The position numbers were made by a program, and so were the translations under genes. A stretch of DNA of 64,000 nucleotides from Nectonema munidae (Eukaryota; Nematomorpha; Nectonematoida; Nectonematidae): positions 310,001-374,000 of the forward strand of contig JAUIRK010000043.1 in the NCBI GenBank assembly GCA_030549495.1, given 5' to 3'. The notes under the pieces are model-generated. The model saw only the letters and a program-made list of their open reading frames with translations, made no database searches and was not told where the DNA came from. How positions within the stretch are numbered: the stretch's first letter is position 1; the number at the start of each line of letters is the position of its first letter. Below are positions 13,401 to 22,555 of the stretch, piece after piece.

Positions 13401-16400
13401 CATTAAATTAGTGCATAAAGTAAACAGAGGAAAAGTGAAGAATTTATTGGGCATAAAGTTTCATAAAAAACCAAAAGTGAATTTTCCCCCTCCTTTTTCA
13501 AACGTAACGTGGAGAAAGAATGGAGTGAAGTCGAGAGGTTAGTGTCGTAGGTTTTCAACAATGAAATAAGGGAAGTATTAAGGCGTATGTAGTTGAGTCC
13601 AGATGATGTTATTCTAATACGATATATAGTTCTGTGTAGTGGAAAAGATTATTAGATGAATATGAAATAAAATCAGTTATGTATGAATGTGTGTCTTTGG
13701 AATTTTGTGCGGTTTTATTACAGTAATTATTGGGGATGGATATTTAGTATGATGTATGTAAATATATTTAAAGATTGTATAATCTTATTATGATGAGAGA
13801 AATATATGCACACTCACTCACCTTCTACGAGATGTAGTCGTACAATAGAATTATTCTAGTCCGATTCAATACGAAGTTTTCTACTTCACTCCATGCGTTT
13901 TGAAAAAGCCGATTGTAGACAAAAATTCACTTTTGGTTTTTTATAAACTTTGTGCCCAATAAATTCTTCAATCTTCCTCTGTTTATTTTAAGTTAATATA
14001 AAGAGTAGATAAGCTATCAATAGCCAATTAAAAAATAGAAAATAGATTTAAGTGTATTTATTGATTTTACTGTAACTTATTGTTATTTTTGTATAGAACG
14101 GTATATCTTAATGATAATTTTCATTACCCTTTGCCCCTTTTTTTGAAAGATTTTCTTCTATATTTTCTATATTTCATCTAATTTTCTTTTAATTTTTCTT
14201 AAAATTAAAAAATTGATATACACTACTATTGTGTCTGGCTAATTCAAAAATGATTTTCTAGTAGTTGATAAATTTGTGGGAAATTAAATACTAATTTTAT
14301 CCAAATTCTGAGTCTAGAATTTGTTTATTATTATTAATCGCTACAACGGAGCCAACTTTTTTTTTACCAATACGAAGATGATGAGTTGGTAAATCCGCAA
14401 AAGTGCACTCGTTGAAATAATATTCAGAATAGGTAGGTTGATCAATTCCCCTATTGCATGAATCAACGCTTTCCTAATCAGTAAATTTTGTTTTTCATCA
14501 TCTTAATATTTTCTTTATTTAGAAAAACAAATGTTACGTTATGGAACTAATATTGCGATAAGTGTATTGATGTCGTAATACTATCAATACAGTGAAATGA
14601 TGCATATCAACTCAAAATATATCGTATTTAGAAATATTCTTCTTAACCCATTTACGACCAATGTTCCTATTTTGGAACATAAGTAATTTCATCTTCGTCT
14701 GCTTATTTCAATGACTTTGAATATAAATCGTCTGCGTTTTTTTAGATATCGTCTGCTTTGCTTGGTCTTAAATGGGTTAACGAACGTTTGTATTCTAACC
14801 AGTGCTAGGGAGTCGGATGGAAAATTTCCGACTCAAAATTAAACTATTTTTATCTTTATTAAAAATACTTAAAAAACCGACTGAATTCTATTAGATACCC
14901 ACTCCGATTTTTATCCCTTTAAAATCTCTGACTCCGACTCTCCAGCCCTGGACTGCTAACATGATGTAAAAAGTATAAACTTCTTTTCAAAAAGTAAATT
15001 TGAGTGAATATGAGTATAAATGATAGTGATGTGCATTATTTCAGTATAGTTGATAAACGTTTGTTGAAAGGATCATTTGTAGGAAAGTAGTTTGTGATGA
15101 ATATGCATATCATATTTTAAAATTGTACATGACTACGAAGTTTTATTTTTAAATGAAAAGTATAAAACTTTCTTATTCTCTAAATACCTTTCCTGAATGA
15201 GAGCATTGATGAGCAGCTAAAAGAATTTTCATTTACACCGACTATATCAAATTTAAATGTTAAATATGTTATGATTACTTTACTTTTTCTCAAATTCAAA
15301 ATATTTCATTTTCGATAAACATGACACCTCCTTTGCACGCGAATGTAAAAGCTTTTATGGTGTAATGCAGGATTTTAATATGATATAGTTAAAAACATTT
15401 ATGCATTTTTTCTTTCATAAGCTGCCATTTTATTTGTTTTAATCTTTAATTACGTTTTCTAAAGCCTTCCCTTTTAATAGTTGCTTATCATTCATATAAT
15501 CGCATCATATCTTTTTCTTTTCTTTTATATATTCATTTTTTCAGTATTCAGAATATGCGAGTGATTGATGGTAAACCTGAATATAAAAATGCTATGGTAA
15601 AATTTTGTTTTCTTTATTAATCCACTATCCCTATAAAATGGGACATTTTATTTTGAATATAATTGTATGATGTATTCTGTATAAAACAGATATTTATTCT
15701 GTTTTAAACTAAATAAATTTCAACTTTTTTGTAGTTATTATTCTTTCATTAAATTAAAAGATTATTAATTAAATTAAATATTTTATCCTTACTCAAAAAC
15801 TTTTGATGCAAAAAATGTTAATTGTAAGGAAATATTCCCTACAATGTCATTCATTTATTAAAATATTAATACCTCATTGAGAGTTTCTTCATTCACAAGT
15901 AAGACTTTTTTCATGTCATAAAATTCTGTCTTTACAAATCCTTTGAAGTTATACCCTTTACAATCTTTATTTAATAAATCAAAGTTTCCAAAGAGGCCCT
16001 CTCAAATTATAATATATATGACTTTAAAAAAGAAAATATGCTATTAGTGTTCAAAATTCAATTAGTGTTTTGAGTTAATCAGCTATAGTCTTAAATTCGG
16101 ATCTATGATTTACAGTTAGAGGAAACGTTTCTCTCTGTTTTTCAATTTTTTTTAGGGATTTTACGCCCGTTTTTTCCATTTTCTTCTAGTTAATAGGAAT
16201 TTTATAGGGAGCTTCGACCCTCCACGCCGGTTTATATCTTCCTTTGAGTTTGGTAGTTAGATAAATGATTAATTTGTCAGCTATTTAATTTGCTGAGCTA
16301 ACTAGATAATGAATATAGTTTATTAGTTAGTTAATAACCGATTACTAATTCCTTCTTTAAAATCATTCATCGACACTTTGATTAGAGGCTCACCTTGTTG

Positions 16401-17746
16401 AAATTATGTGAAGGAGGGGGGGGGGGGATTTTTTAATAGATACTACTCTACAAATTTTTCATCAATTTCTTAATTTTTTATATATAAATTTATTTTGAGT
16501 GAGAACTTTTTTAAGTAAAATGAATCTTTTTTTATTTTTATTCAGGAAAAATGAAAATAATATTAAAAAAGGCTGCTATAATTATGGGCCAGAATTATTT
16601 TAAGTCCTTTTGCGGATGACATAATTACCATCTTTATGAAGATACCTATATGTGTTTGTTTTATTTCAGATAAACTCACATTTGTATCTACAATATCTAC
16701 ATATTATCGAGGTTGTGACTTTGAATTTATATTCAAAATTCGTTGACGATAATTTCACATTCTGCCCCGATTTTTTATAAGGACACCATGCCTAACTGTC
16801 GTTTAATCTAAAACAAATAAATCCGATTTCAATACCCATTTATTTTAATTTTATATGTTTAACCATGTTGTAATTGAAATGACTTTTTAATCTTGATGTA
16901 ACTCTATGTAAAATGAAACTATTAAACAACCTTTTATAGTTTTTCTTTGCATCTTATGATACCTGATCATATGGTTCAATGAACTCAAGTATTGAAAAGT
17001 TTTAATCAATAGATAGTAGACAATCTTTCTCATTTTTAGGATTAAATCTATTTTTGATTTACTAAACCAAAATTCATACGAAATTTTATTTTATACTTTT
17101 TAAAATGTTCAATTTCTAAATTGTCATTTTGAACAAAAATTATATTACTTAACATTCAAATCGTTTTTAAATCTTGGATTTTTTTCTTATTTATTTTTCA
17201 AATGAAATTTTGATAATTTCTCTAAAAATTTACTAATTCAGATTCTGTTTATTAATAATGTTGTAATGACCCTAAATCATAGTCTTTTCACAAAAGTAGA
17301 TCTTCAGTTACTATTCCTTTTATCTTTTAAAATGAAAAAATGAAAAAGGTCAACCTTGGCAAGCCGGGATATAAGACCTTGCTCTCCTCCTGGAGACAAA
17401 TGGATGATAATGATGATTCCTTTTATCTCATTGATCCTATTCTCTCTAAAAAAGGTAATTTTTGTCCTTTCTATATATGTTGATGAATTCATATTCCTCT
17501 TTATTTTATATTATGTTTAACAATATCTCTTTATGATATTAATATAATTATAATCAAATGTTTTTTGAGGATGTTGTAATAAATGCAGTTCGCAAAGAAG
17601 GCACTCTTAGCTTATGGAAAGGCTGGACTCCTTGCTATGCCAGAATTGGTCCACATACAGTTCTGATGTTTATCTTCATTGAAAAATTTACACAATTATA
17701 TCACAAATACGTGTTAAACAGTACCAATTTCATTTCAGCTCTGTAA
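4367..17746 (+). CDS. SLC25A11: Mitochondrial 2-oxoglutarate/malate carrier, 5'-partial, seven exons
   Basis: Inner-membrane antiporter exchanging 2-oxoglutarate for malate (malate-aspartate shuttle). Seven GT-AG exons, 4367-4457, 6439-6522, 10054-10270, 10326-10416, 12489-12588, 15545-15596 and 17570-17746, join in frame to about 270 codons ending in TAA. The product aligns end to end with the remembered human protein (314 residues) from about its residue 50. Diagnostic segments include FRQATYATVRLGIYT, GTPAEISLIRM, MSRAVVVNIAQLASYSQ, MPFDFAKTRIQNMR, IDGKPEYKN and YARIGPHTVLMFIF. The carrier signature P-x-[DE]-x-x-[KR] is present for repeat 2 (PAEISLIR) and repeat 3 (PFDFAK). Repeat 1 (PLDLVK in human) and the start codon are not in the window. 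No stop or frameshift is seen, so the gene looks functional. Introns hold many MITEs. Confidence 0.96.
4640..4965 (-). pseudogene. hAT (Charlie/SPIN-like) transposase C-terminal fragment
   Basis: The minus strand reads FKNEDFKIKNISRLTDAHL then SDCMRIALRNYEPKIQNLV, which fits the conserved C-terminal tail of Charlie/SPIN-type hAT transposases and their domesticated relatives (a motif of the type SRLTDEHL..LRIAT..Y.P....L). Upstream is GGGGTCACATT, reminiscent of hAT ends. Only the tail survives. It sits in the intron between the first two visible carrier exons, antisense to the gene. Confidence 0.6.
5285..5599. mobile_element. hAT-type MITE, CTGTGGAGTCGGA ends
   Basis: The left end reads GGACTGTGGAGTCGGAAG. 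The right end, reverse-complemented, reads CAGTGCTATGGAGTTGGAG. The interior has repeated ACTCCGACTT-type words. The same terminal family recurs at 14800-14952. No clean target duplication is visible. Confidence 0.6.
6439..6522 (+). CDS. SLC25A11: SLC25A11 exon
   Basis: Acceptor TTTTTTTTAG, donor GTATTT. It codes LSAGLFRQATYATVRLG and IYTSLLEKFS, the start of carrier helix 2. The RQATY motif is characteristic of the oxoglutarate carrier branch. The exon begins by completing the split Gly codon and ends with two bases (AG) of a Ser codon. Confidence 0.96.
6523..8379. other. SLC25A11 intron sequence, mostly featureless
   Basis: No host exon. 7855-7985 contains CAGGACCTCGTTTATCC...TCGG and a mirrored AATCCGGTAGATC block, resembling a decayed pogo/Tigger-type end (weak). 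The rest is AT-rich with no structure I can support. Confidence 0.4.
8395..9240 (+). pseudogene. Unrecognised coding-like segment split by a MITE
   Basis: Plus-strand sequence before 8530 reads ATEHANISAAIERAKKLIEE and VMISLRALYTTEDSDT. Sequence after 9067 reads GETTTPTYSATARQGLFGAF, QFIKSDTQSYDSDFNSISLL and a basic tail, ending in TAA near 9240. Codon composition is markedly less A/T-skewed than the surroundings, as in real coding DNA. The hAT MITE at 8539-9059 lies between the two parts, so the segment cannot be translated through now. I do not recognise the protein. It may be an exon of a lost or unrelated gene, or part of a mobile element. Confidence 0.4.
8531..9067. mobile_element. hAT MITE with CAGTGGTTCC ends and 8-bp TSD
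   Basis: The element runs from CAGTGGTTCCTAACC at 8539 to GGTTGGAAACCACTG at 9059 (521 bp). It is flanked by CTCCATAA (8531-8538) and CTCCATAG (9060-9067), an 8-bp duplication with one mismatch. TIRs of the form CAGTGGTTC...AACC are common in hAT non-autonomous elements. There is no transposase inside. It interrupts the coding-like segment at 8.4-9.24 kb. Confidence 0.85.
9241..10053. other. SLC25A11 intron remainder
   Basis: No exon seen. Contains an uninterrupted run of 11 G at 9991-10001. A 61-codon frame at 9344-9529 has no recognisable domain. Confidence 0.4.
10054..10270 (+). CDS. SLC25A11: SLC25A11 exon
   Basis: I chose the acceptor TCTTTAAAG at 10053 because it alone keeps frame with the previous exon; the AGs at 10064 and 10072 do not. 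It then codes a short linker and GKAMLASVAGACGAF, GTPAEISLIRM, and a matrix loop ending SEEGLTTLWR. Donor GTAAAA follows an intact codon. Contains the repeat 2 signature. Confidence 0.95.
10326..10416 (+). CDS. SLC25A11: SLC25A11 exon
   Basis: Separated from the previous exon by a 55-nt intron (10271-10325, GTAAAA...TTGACAG). It codes GCLPTMSRAVVVNIAQLASY then SQAKEMFISS, which is helix 4 and the most conserved stretch of the oxoglutarate carriers. Consensus donor GTAAGT, phase 1. Confidence 0.96.
10417..12488. other. SLC25A11 intron
   Basis: Holds the hAT fragment described separately at 10870-11330. Otherwise AT-rich. A CAGGGATGCACATTGTC word at about 10774 looks like a hAT-type terminus close to that fragment. 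Nothing else is supported. Confidence 0.4.
10870..11330 (-). pseudogene. hAT transposase fragment (DUF4371-like)
   Basis: The minus strand reads SILRDECKNKSGYEELSVCF, then FCLMND, in one frame (11197-10943). This matches the 'SILADE....KEQLS' block of DUF4371/ZMYM1-like hAT transposases (established family pattern). A second frame (11321-11070) carries the region just upstream (LREIHDKFKESSKSRNNLF), so there is one frameshift between them. Downstream at about 10880-10930 a VGL.VDSASVMS-like stretch recalls the 'GFSSDGASVM' catalytic block. Degenerate and intronic, antisense to the carrier gene. Confidence 0.6.
12489..12588 (+). CDS. SLC25A11: SLC25A11 exon
   Basis: Acceptor TTTTTTTTAG, donor GTATTT. 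It codes LFSDNILLHFICSMISGFF and TTTFSMPFDFAKTR, which is helix 5 and the third carrier signature. Phase 1 in, phase 2 out, matching both neighbours. Confidence 0.96.
13421..13985. mobile_element. MITE/foldback element with about 110-bp inverted arms
   Basis: The left arm from 13421 begins TAAACAGAGGAAAAGTGAAG and continues through TTTATTGGGCATAAAGTTT and CCAAAAGTGAATTTT to AATGGAGTGAAGT. The right arm ending at 13985 is its reverse complement with small differences (TTTATTGGGCACAAAGTTT, ACGCATGGAGTGAAGT). Between the arms is AT-rich non-coding DNA. No clear target duplication, so the superfamily is undetermined. It sits in the carrier intron at 12589-15544. Confidence 0.75.
14643..14780. mobile_element. 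piggyBac-type MITE with TTAA duplications
   Basis: Flanked by TTAA at 14643-14646 and 14777-14780. TIRs are CCCATTTACGACCAA and, in reverse complement, CCCATTTAAGACCAA. The 130-bp element has a subterminal palindrome ATGTTCC-TATTTT-GGAACAT. TTAA targets plus CCC-starting TIRs are the piggyBac signature. Confidence 0.85.
14800..14952. mobile_element. hAT-type MITE, second copy of GGAGTCGGA family
   Basis: Starts CAGTGCTAGGGAGTCGGATG and ends with GACTCCGACTCTCCAGCCCTG. The flanks share CTAAC (ATTCTAAC on the left, TGCTAAC on the right), a partly decayed 8-bp duplication. It lies 20 bp from the piggyBac MITE. Related to the copy at 5285-5599. Confidence 0.75.
15545..15596 (+). CDS. SLC25A11: SLC25A11 short exon
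   Basis: A 52-nt exon with acceptor CATTTTTTCAG and donor GTAAAA. It codes IQNMRVIDGKPEYKNAM, nearly identical to the vertebrate IQNMRMIDGKPEYKNGL block. It is too short for ORF finding and identified by homology and phase only. Confidence 0.95.
15597..17569. other. SLC25A11 last intron
   Basis: No exon seen apart from the flanking ones. Contains a G12 run at 16416-16427 and a TTAG-rich stretch at 16255-16350 similar in style to 59155-59225. A 62-codon minus-strand frame at 17304-17492 is not recognised. Confidence 0.4.
17570..17746 (+). CDS. SLC25A11: SLC25A11 terminal exon with stop
   Basis: Acceptor TTTTTTGAG. It codes DVVINAVRKEGTLSLWKGWT and PCYARIGPHTVLMFIFIEKF, then a C-terminal tail of about 20 residues and TAA at 17744-17746. 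This is helix 6. The C-terminal tail is a little longer than the human one. No clear AATAAA lies close behind the stop. Confidence 0.96.
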   Translation, partial: DVVINAVRKEGTLSLWKGWTPCYARIGPHTVLMFIFIEKFTQLYHKYVLNSTNFISAL

Positions 17747-18160
17747 TGCTAACACAAATTTATGAGTGTATTTCCTATCTAAACATTGTTATTATTATAT
17801 TATCTATATTGTTCCAAAATTCATAATTTCTCACACTTCTTTATCAAGGCTGGCTTTGTCTTTCTTCCTTTGTTCTTTCCTATTTTGGTCCTTTTTTCTA
17901 TTATTTATGTTGAACTTTTGTAATTTTTATTAATCTATTCTTAAACTAAAAGATATTTGAGATCTTTCTGACGTGTTCTTATTTATTCTATACATTATTA
18001 TTATAAAACAGAGCATGCGCTTTATATATTTTTTAAAGGCAAGTAGTACTCATCCCTAACCCCTTCCTCCTCGAATATTTTTTTGCCCCTTCCTCCCTCT
18101 TCTAAAATCTTTGGGTTTTGGCTCTAGCCAGTTATATATCATTAGTATCAGTTTTGTCAA

Positions 18161-18283
18161 ACTTTATAAAAACCTTAATATATATACCATTTCACTTTAA
18201 TTTCCTCCATTTTCATTTTAAATAAAAGTGAAAAAGGACAAACTTAAAGTAAAATGATATATATATTAAGGTTTTATAAAGTG
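18161..18283. repeat. Inverted repeat, about 40-bp arms
   Basis: The left arm ACTTTATAAAAACCTTAATA... (18161-18200) is mirrored by the right arm ...TATTAAGGTTTTATAAAGT (18244-18283), with a loop of about 43 bp containing AATAAA. It lies 415 bp past the carrier stop codon. It could be a tiny MITE or a transcript hairpin. Confidence 0.7.
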
Positions 18284-18714
18284 CAAGTTTTTTAGTTGTC
18301 TACAGAAACACAAGATTTCGCCTATATAATAAGAAAAGATTTTATTCGAAAAATTTAATGTACCTAAAATATTGAAAATTTTAAGTCTTGCATTTTTCGA
18401 TGAAATCTGGTGTTCTCTACTTCATTTTCTTATGATAAAATACGCACATAGCTTGGAGCATTCACTAGGGGTGGCATAAAGGACTGTCTGGGGGAGGGTA
18501 TTTTTTAGTTAATTGTTATGATCGTTGAAAGAGAAATAGGCTAGGAAGTTTGAATGAAAATTCCGTGAAGTAAAATAAAGCCAGTTTTTCTTCCTATATG
18601 CAAGCCAAGGAAAATTTTGGTACCAATTTATGTTAAAATCTCTAAGTCTATCTCTAAATTTTTTGGATCATAATGAGAAGGTAAACTCCCTATAACTTGA
18701 GGTCCTGAGGACCT

Positions 18715-18776
18715 ATCAAATTATTTTGAGTTATTCGAAGTTCGACTTAAACGAAGTTGCAGTGTGATGAGTACGT
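18715..18776. repeat. pogo/Tigger-like terminal sequence
   Basis: GAGTTATTCGAAGTTCGACT, followed by TAAACGAAGTTGCAGTG, resembles the repeated 'CGAAGTTC' ends of pogo/Tigger elements. The same words recur at 22015-22260 in the same orientation. Confidence 0.45.
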
Positions 18777-19265
18777 TGTTCCCAATTTTGTTAAATATTA
18801 TTTTATTTTATAAAAAAAAGACAAGATATACAAAAATACGATAACTTACATGGAAAAGATGTCTAAACTTACAGCTTCTCCGCTTGATAATAATTATTAT
18901 TAATGTCATAAGGGCAAACTTTTTTTGACCTAAAAATGGGAATTTTTGGCTTTATGTTTTTAAATATTTGACTTTTTGAAATAATTTTGACCTAACATTT
19001 TAACCATGAAAAAATGGAAAAAACAAGATATGAAGTCGAATTTAAAAATTTTCACAAATTTATTATATAATCTTTGTATATATTGGCACTGTAGTATAAC
19101 ACAATATGTTTAGAAATATTTGTTGACTTTTTCTGTCTTTTTTCAAAACTTTTTTTATCAGAGAAAATCAACGTTCCACTACCGCTGAAAAAGATTAGCC
19201 GTTTTGTAAGAAATAATACGTTGATGGTGAGATTTCTTTATTTCGAAGTTTCATAATATCAACTA

Positions 19266-19412
19266 TGAGAAAGTTTGGTTAGATACTGGGTTTCGAAACT
19301 CAAGGTCTTAGGTTCGATCCCGCATCAAGCCTACTTTCCTCATAGTTCGATACAAGCAGAGCAATTGTGCCTTTTCAATGAAAACACCCATGGTACCTTT
19401 ACCTGTATTATT
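19266..19412 (+). mobile_element. tRNA-derived SINE, copy 1
   Basis: Contains GGTTCGATCC (a pol III B box) preceded by AACTCAAGGTCTTA, then ATCAAGC, a TCATAGTTCGATACAAGC block and TTTTCAATGAAAACACCC. The reverse complement of 40585-40740 matches it nearly base for base over about 140 bp. A tRNA-like head with a short unique body and a simple-repeat tail defines a SINE. Confidence 0.75.
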
Positions 19413-19499
19413 TTTAATTTTTTTTTGTCGATATTCTCTTTTATTTGACATTCACCTTGATCGAATTTCAAACTTATTTACGTTTCATACACAATCTTT

Positions 19500-19935
19500 A
19501 TTGAAAATTTAGATGGAAAAGATTTCTCGACAGTTTTAAAAAGTTGAAAGTAGTTAGACTTTATATTAAAGAGACTTTTTGCTAAACTATAATCATTAAT
19601 ACTCTTGCAAGCTTTTTTAACTGCTGGTAAGCGTTCTGAATAGTAAAGCGCTGCCTTTAACCAACTTGCTCAGTGTGTAATGATTGAAGAAGGAGGATAT
19701 TCATCCAATATCTTTGAACAAGCTTCTTTTACATGTAGGCATTTTAATAGATCCAATAGTTCATCAATATTTTAAGCCATATGTAGACGCCTACACCTGA
19801 AGCCAGCAGTGCCTTTTCTGTAGGTTGGCTCAATTTACATTTTTTATCTTTGCTGCAGCGAAAATGTAACAAAAATTCTCCACTTTCTCTTTGATTCACT
19901 TCCTTGCAAACTAAATACTCACTCAGTTTCAAATT
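19500..19935 (-). pseudogene. Transposase-like coding relic
   Basis: The minus strand reads MKLSEYLVCKEVNQRESGEF then LLHFRCSKDKKCKLSQPTEK, and further on SWLKAALYYSERLPAVKKAC followed by SLAKSLFNIKSNYFQLFKTV. The 'WL.AA.YYSE....' block is familiar from hAT-like transposases of aquatic invertebrates (memory, moderate). There are stops between the blocks. It is immediately next to the piggyBac remnant but of another family. Confidence 0.45.
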
Positions 19936-20118
19936 TTTTTTTTATTTTACTGGCAGATTACGATAATATTGAGATAGCGTAATCTGGGGACCAACATAAG
20001 TGTTCATAAGTGCTCATTTTAGACAAGATACTTTTGGCTGTTTTAGTAAACTGAAATTTTTTAATTTAGTCTTAACAAAAACAAAGTAACGTTTTATAAA
20101 TGAAGAAAAAGACATTCT

Positions 20119-21504
20119 TTAATGCTAGGATGACATGAAAAAAAAACTTACTATTATGACATTGCGGTCATTTTGACCGTAGCATGCATTATTTTCCAAA
20201 GGTTTTTATTTAATATTTTTGAATCAACATATCAATAGTTGTTTACATAAAAAAATTAAATGTTTTCACATTTTTTACAAAAAATAAAAGTGTTAGCTAC
20301 ACACTTTCCACATGTTGATAAACCACATTTGTGACATAATTTAGTAGCTTTATTTCTGCATTTGGATGAATGGCAACTTTTTCGAATCTTATATGAACAA
20401 CTACTGATTGATGCCTCCACTCCAGATTCCGCACTTTTTTAATGTTTTTATTTGATTTGGCTTTGTATGCTGTTAATGAAACGTCATCACAAAAAAACAA
20501 TTTTGTAGAATAAATTGGATTTTTTTTTGCATACATTTCCTTTATTTCAGAAGGAACATCTCTTCTATTTTGTTTGAGAGTACCAACAAAACTTGTACCT
20601 TCAACAACTAGATCTGAAGCTAATTTCTTTAAAGTAAAAAAATTGTTACAAGTGATATTATGACCTTTTTTTGAAATTCCACTTTGTTGAACAAGTTTTT
20701 TTACAATATACTCACCAAGAGGAACAACTAATCTTTCATTATCTTTACCGAGATAAGGAAAACCTTCACACAGTTATTTACTTTTAACATCCACAATAAA
20801 CCAAAATTTGATACCATATTTTTCGGGCTTGCTAGGTATATATTGGGTAAAAGGACATCTAGCTTTCGTAGGAAAGAGTTGTTCGTCAATAGTCAAATTA
20901 GAATATGGTACGTAACTTTTTTTACTATTATTTATAAAAAGATTCCATACTTCAGATATCAAATCAAACTTATCCGTCCTCAAACGTTCTCACTTTTTAA
21001 ATCAAACCTGATAAATTTTATTATTTCTTCAAATCTATTTCGTTGCATATGATCTTTGCAAAATTGGTTACTCCAATTTTGACTCCAGAAACATTTCAAG
21101 GGAATATTTTTTGCTCCAATACTCCACGTAAAATGCACAATGATAAGAAAGATTCTAATTCTACAAGAGAAATCTTCGACTCTCCTTTTATTCGACAACC
21201 TTCAGCAATTGTAAACTTTTGAATATGGCGTAAAATTCTTTTATCAAAAATGCAACGAAAGCTGATTTAGCCTGCAAATTTATATCTTGATAAGCAAAAC
21301 TAGTTGGACCCGGATGAGCCTTGAAAATATTTTGCAAAGATGCTCTACCTTTTGTTTCAGCACACAAATTGACTTATTCAGAAAGGCTTTCATTTCAGAA
21401 ATATAGGACATTATTTCATCATCATTATCTGTTTCTTCCGAGTAATCTTTTATATAAATTGACGCCTTTACTGCAGAGAGTCTATTACGCTTTGAAAAAG
21501 GCAT
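20119..21504 (-). pseudogene. piggyBac transposase, degenerate
   Basis: Several minus-strand frames together cover a DDE_Tnp_1_7 (piggyBac) transposase. In order: an acidic N-terminus (YIKDYSEETDNDDEI), RRVEDFSCRIRIFLIIVHFT, DLISEVWNLFINNSK with SNLTIDEQLFPTKARCPFTQ and YIPSKPEKYGIKFWFIVDVK (the family's most conserved block), and a C-terminal Cys-rich RING-like domain (CRNK...LCHKCGLSTCGKC...CKKC). Frames change several times, so it is inactive. One end near 20119 reads TTAA-TGCTAGGATGACAT, and a palindrome GCGGTCATTTTGACCG lies at 20164-20179. I could not find the matching other terminus near 21.5-22 kb. Confidence 0.88.
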
Positions 21505-22014
21505 TTGAACAGATGATAAAGGAACAAAAACAAAAAACTGAGAAAAAGAAATGACGGAATTATGAAAAGCAAGAGAAAGACAATATTTATGCTTGAATAG
21601 TGAGCATGTGTGTTAATTGTATGAATGAAAGGTAATTAATTATATATGAAGATTAAAGATAATGAAAAGGAATGTTGTTGTGCTACATAACAATAATAAA
21701 GACAAAAGAATTATTACGTTTTGGATTTTTTTTTCGGAATTTCGATACGTTTTCTCAATATGATATTTTGTTATTCCAATACCGTTTTACGTTTGGAAAA
21801 ATCGTATCGTAACGTAGATCATCACTACCTTAGTCATAATAAATCAAAGCAAGTTGTTAGTGCTGCAAATATCTCACTGCTGAAAAGGTTCTACATCGAA
21901 ATGAATGAACACATGCGTGTTTCACACTTCTATTGATTTGTCATTGAACTTTGTACTCAAAGCTTCTCAAATATTTAGCGACTGCAAGTCACAGAAAGCA
22001 TTGAAATTGTTTTG

Positions 22015-22270
22015 AGAATAATTGAAGTTCGAGTTAACCGAAGTTTAAAGCATGTGAGTTGACCACAAAACACGCATGGATTATTTCGAATTTAACATGT
22101 GTGGGATAGGCCTGGGACTGCTATTTGACTTCGAGTCAAGCGGAATTTCGCCTTATCAGACTTTGAGTTAGGAAGAATTTAACATGTGTGAAATATGACT
22201 GGGACCGCAATTCGACTTCGAGTCAAGCGAAGTTTCGGCTTATCCGACTTTGAGTTATCGAGAGTTTACT
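22015..22270. repeat. pogo-like terminal sequence with two 88-bp tandem units
   Basis: GAAGTTCGAGTTAACCGAAG is followed by two direct units beginning TTTAACATGTGTG at about 22091 and 22179. Each contains GACTTCGAGTCAAGCG and TTATC.GACTTTGAGTTA. Words such as CGAAGTTTCGGCTTATCCGA are typical of pogo/Tigger terminal regions. Confidence 0.55.
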
Positions 22271-22442
22271 GATGTGTCTTTTTGGTTCTCCATCAATATT
22301 AATCTAGTGGTTTTGATCCAAACTTTGTAAAATAGTAATTTGTTGATCAAATAGAAGTATATTAAAAATTTTATTTTTAAATAAAAAACATATCTTTTCC
22401 GCTAACGGCTTCTAAATTAGTAATTTGATGATCTAAATAAAT

Positions 22443-22555
22443 TTGATTTTTTAATAGATATAATATAAATTGGATTACTTTTTTCAAATAAACAGTTTTG
22501 ATTTTTTAATAGATATAATATAAATTGATTACTTTTTTGAAATAAACAGTTTTGA
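22443..22555. repeat. Tandem duplication, 2 x about 57 bp
   Basis: TTGATTTTTTAATAGATATA and the following bases to AAATAAACAGTTT occur twice in a row with one or two differences, indicating a recent local duplication. Confidence 0.85.

Larger units (their letters stand above)
17747..19265. other. Region downstream of SLC25A11
   Basis: Probably 3' UTR then intergenic DNA. Holds the hairpin at 18161-18283 and a pogo-like end at 18715-18776. No coding sequence supported. Confidence 0.4.
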
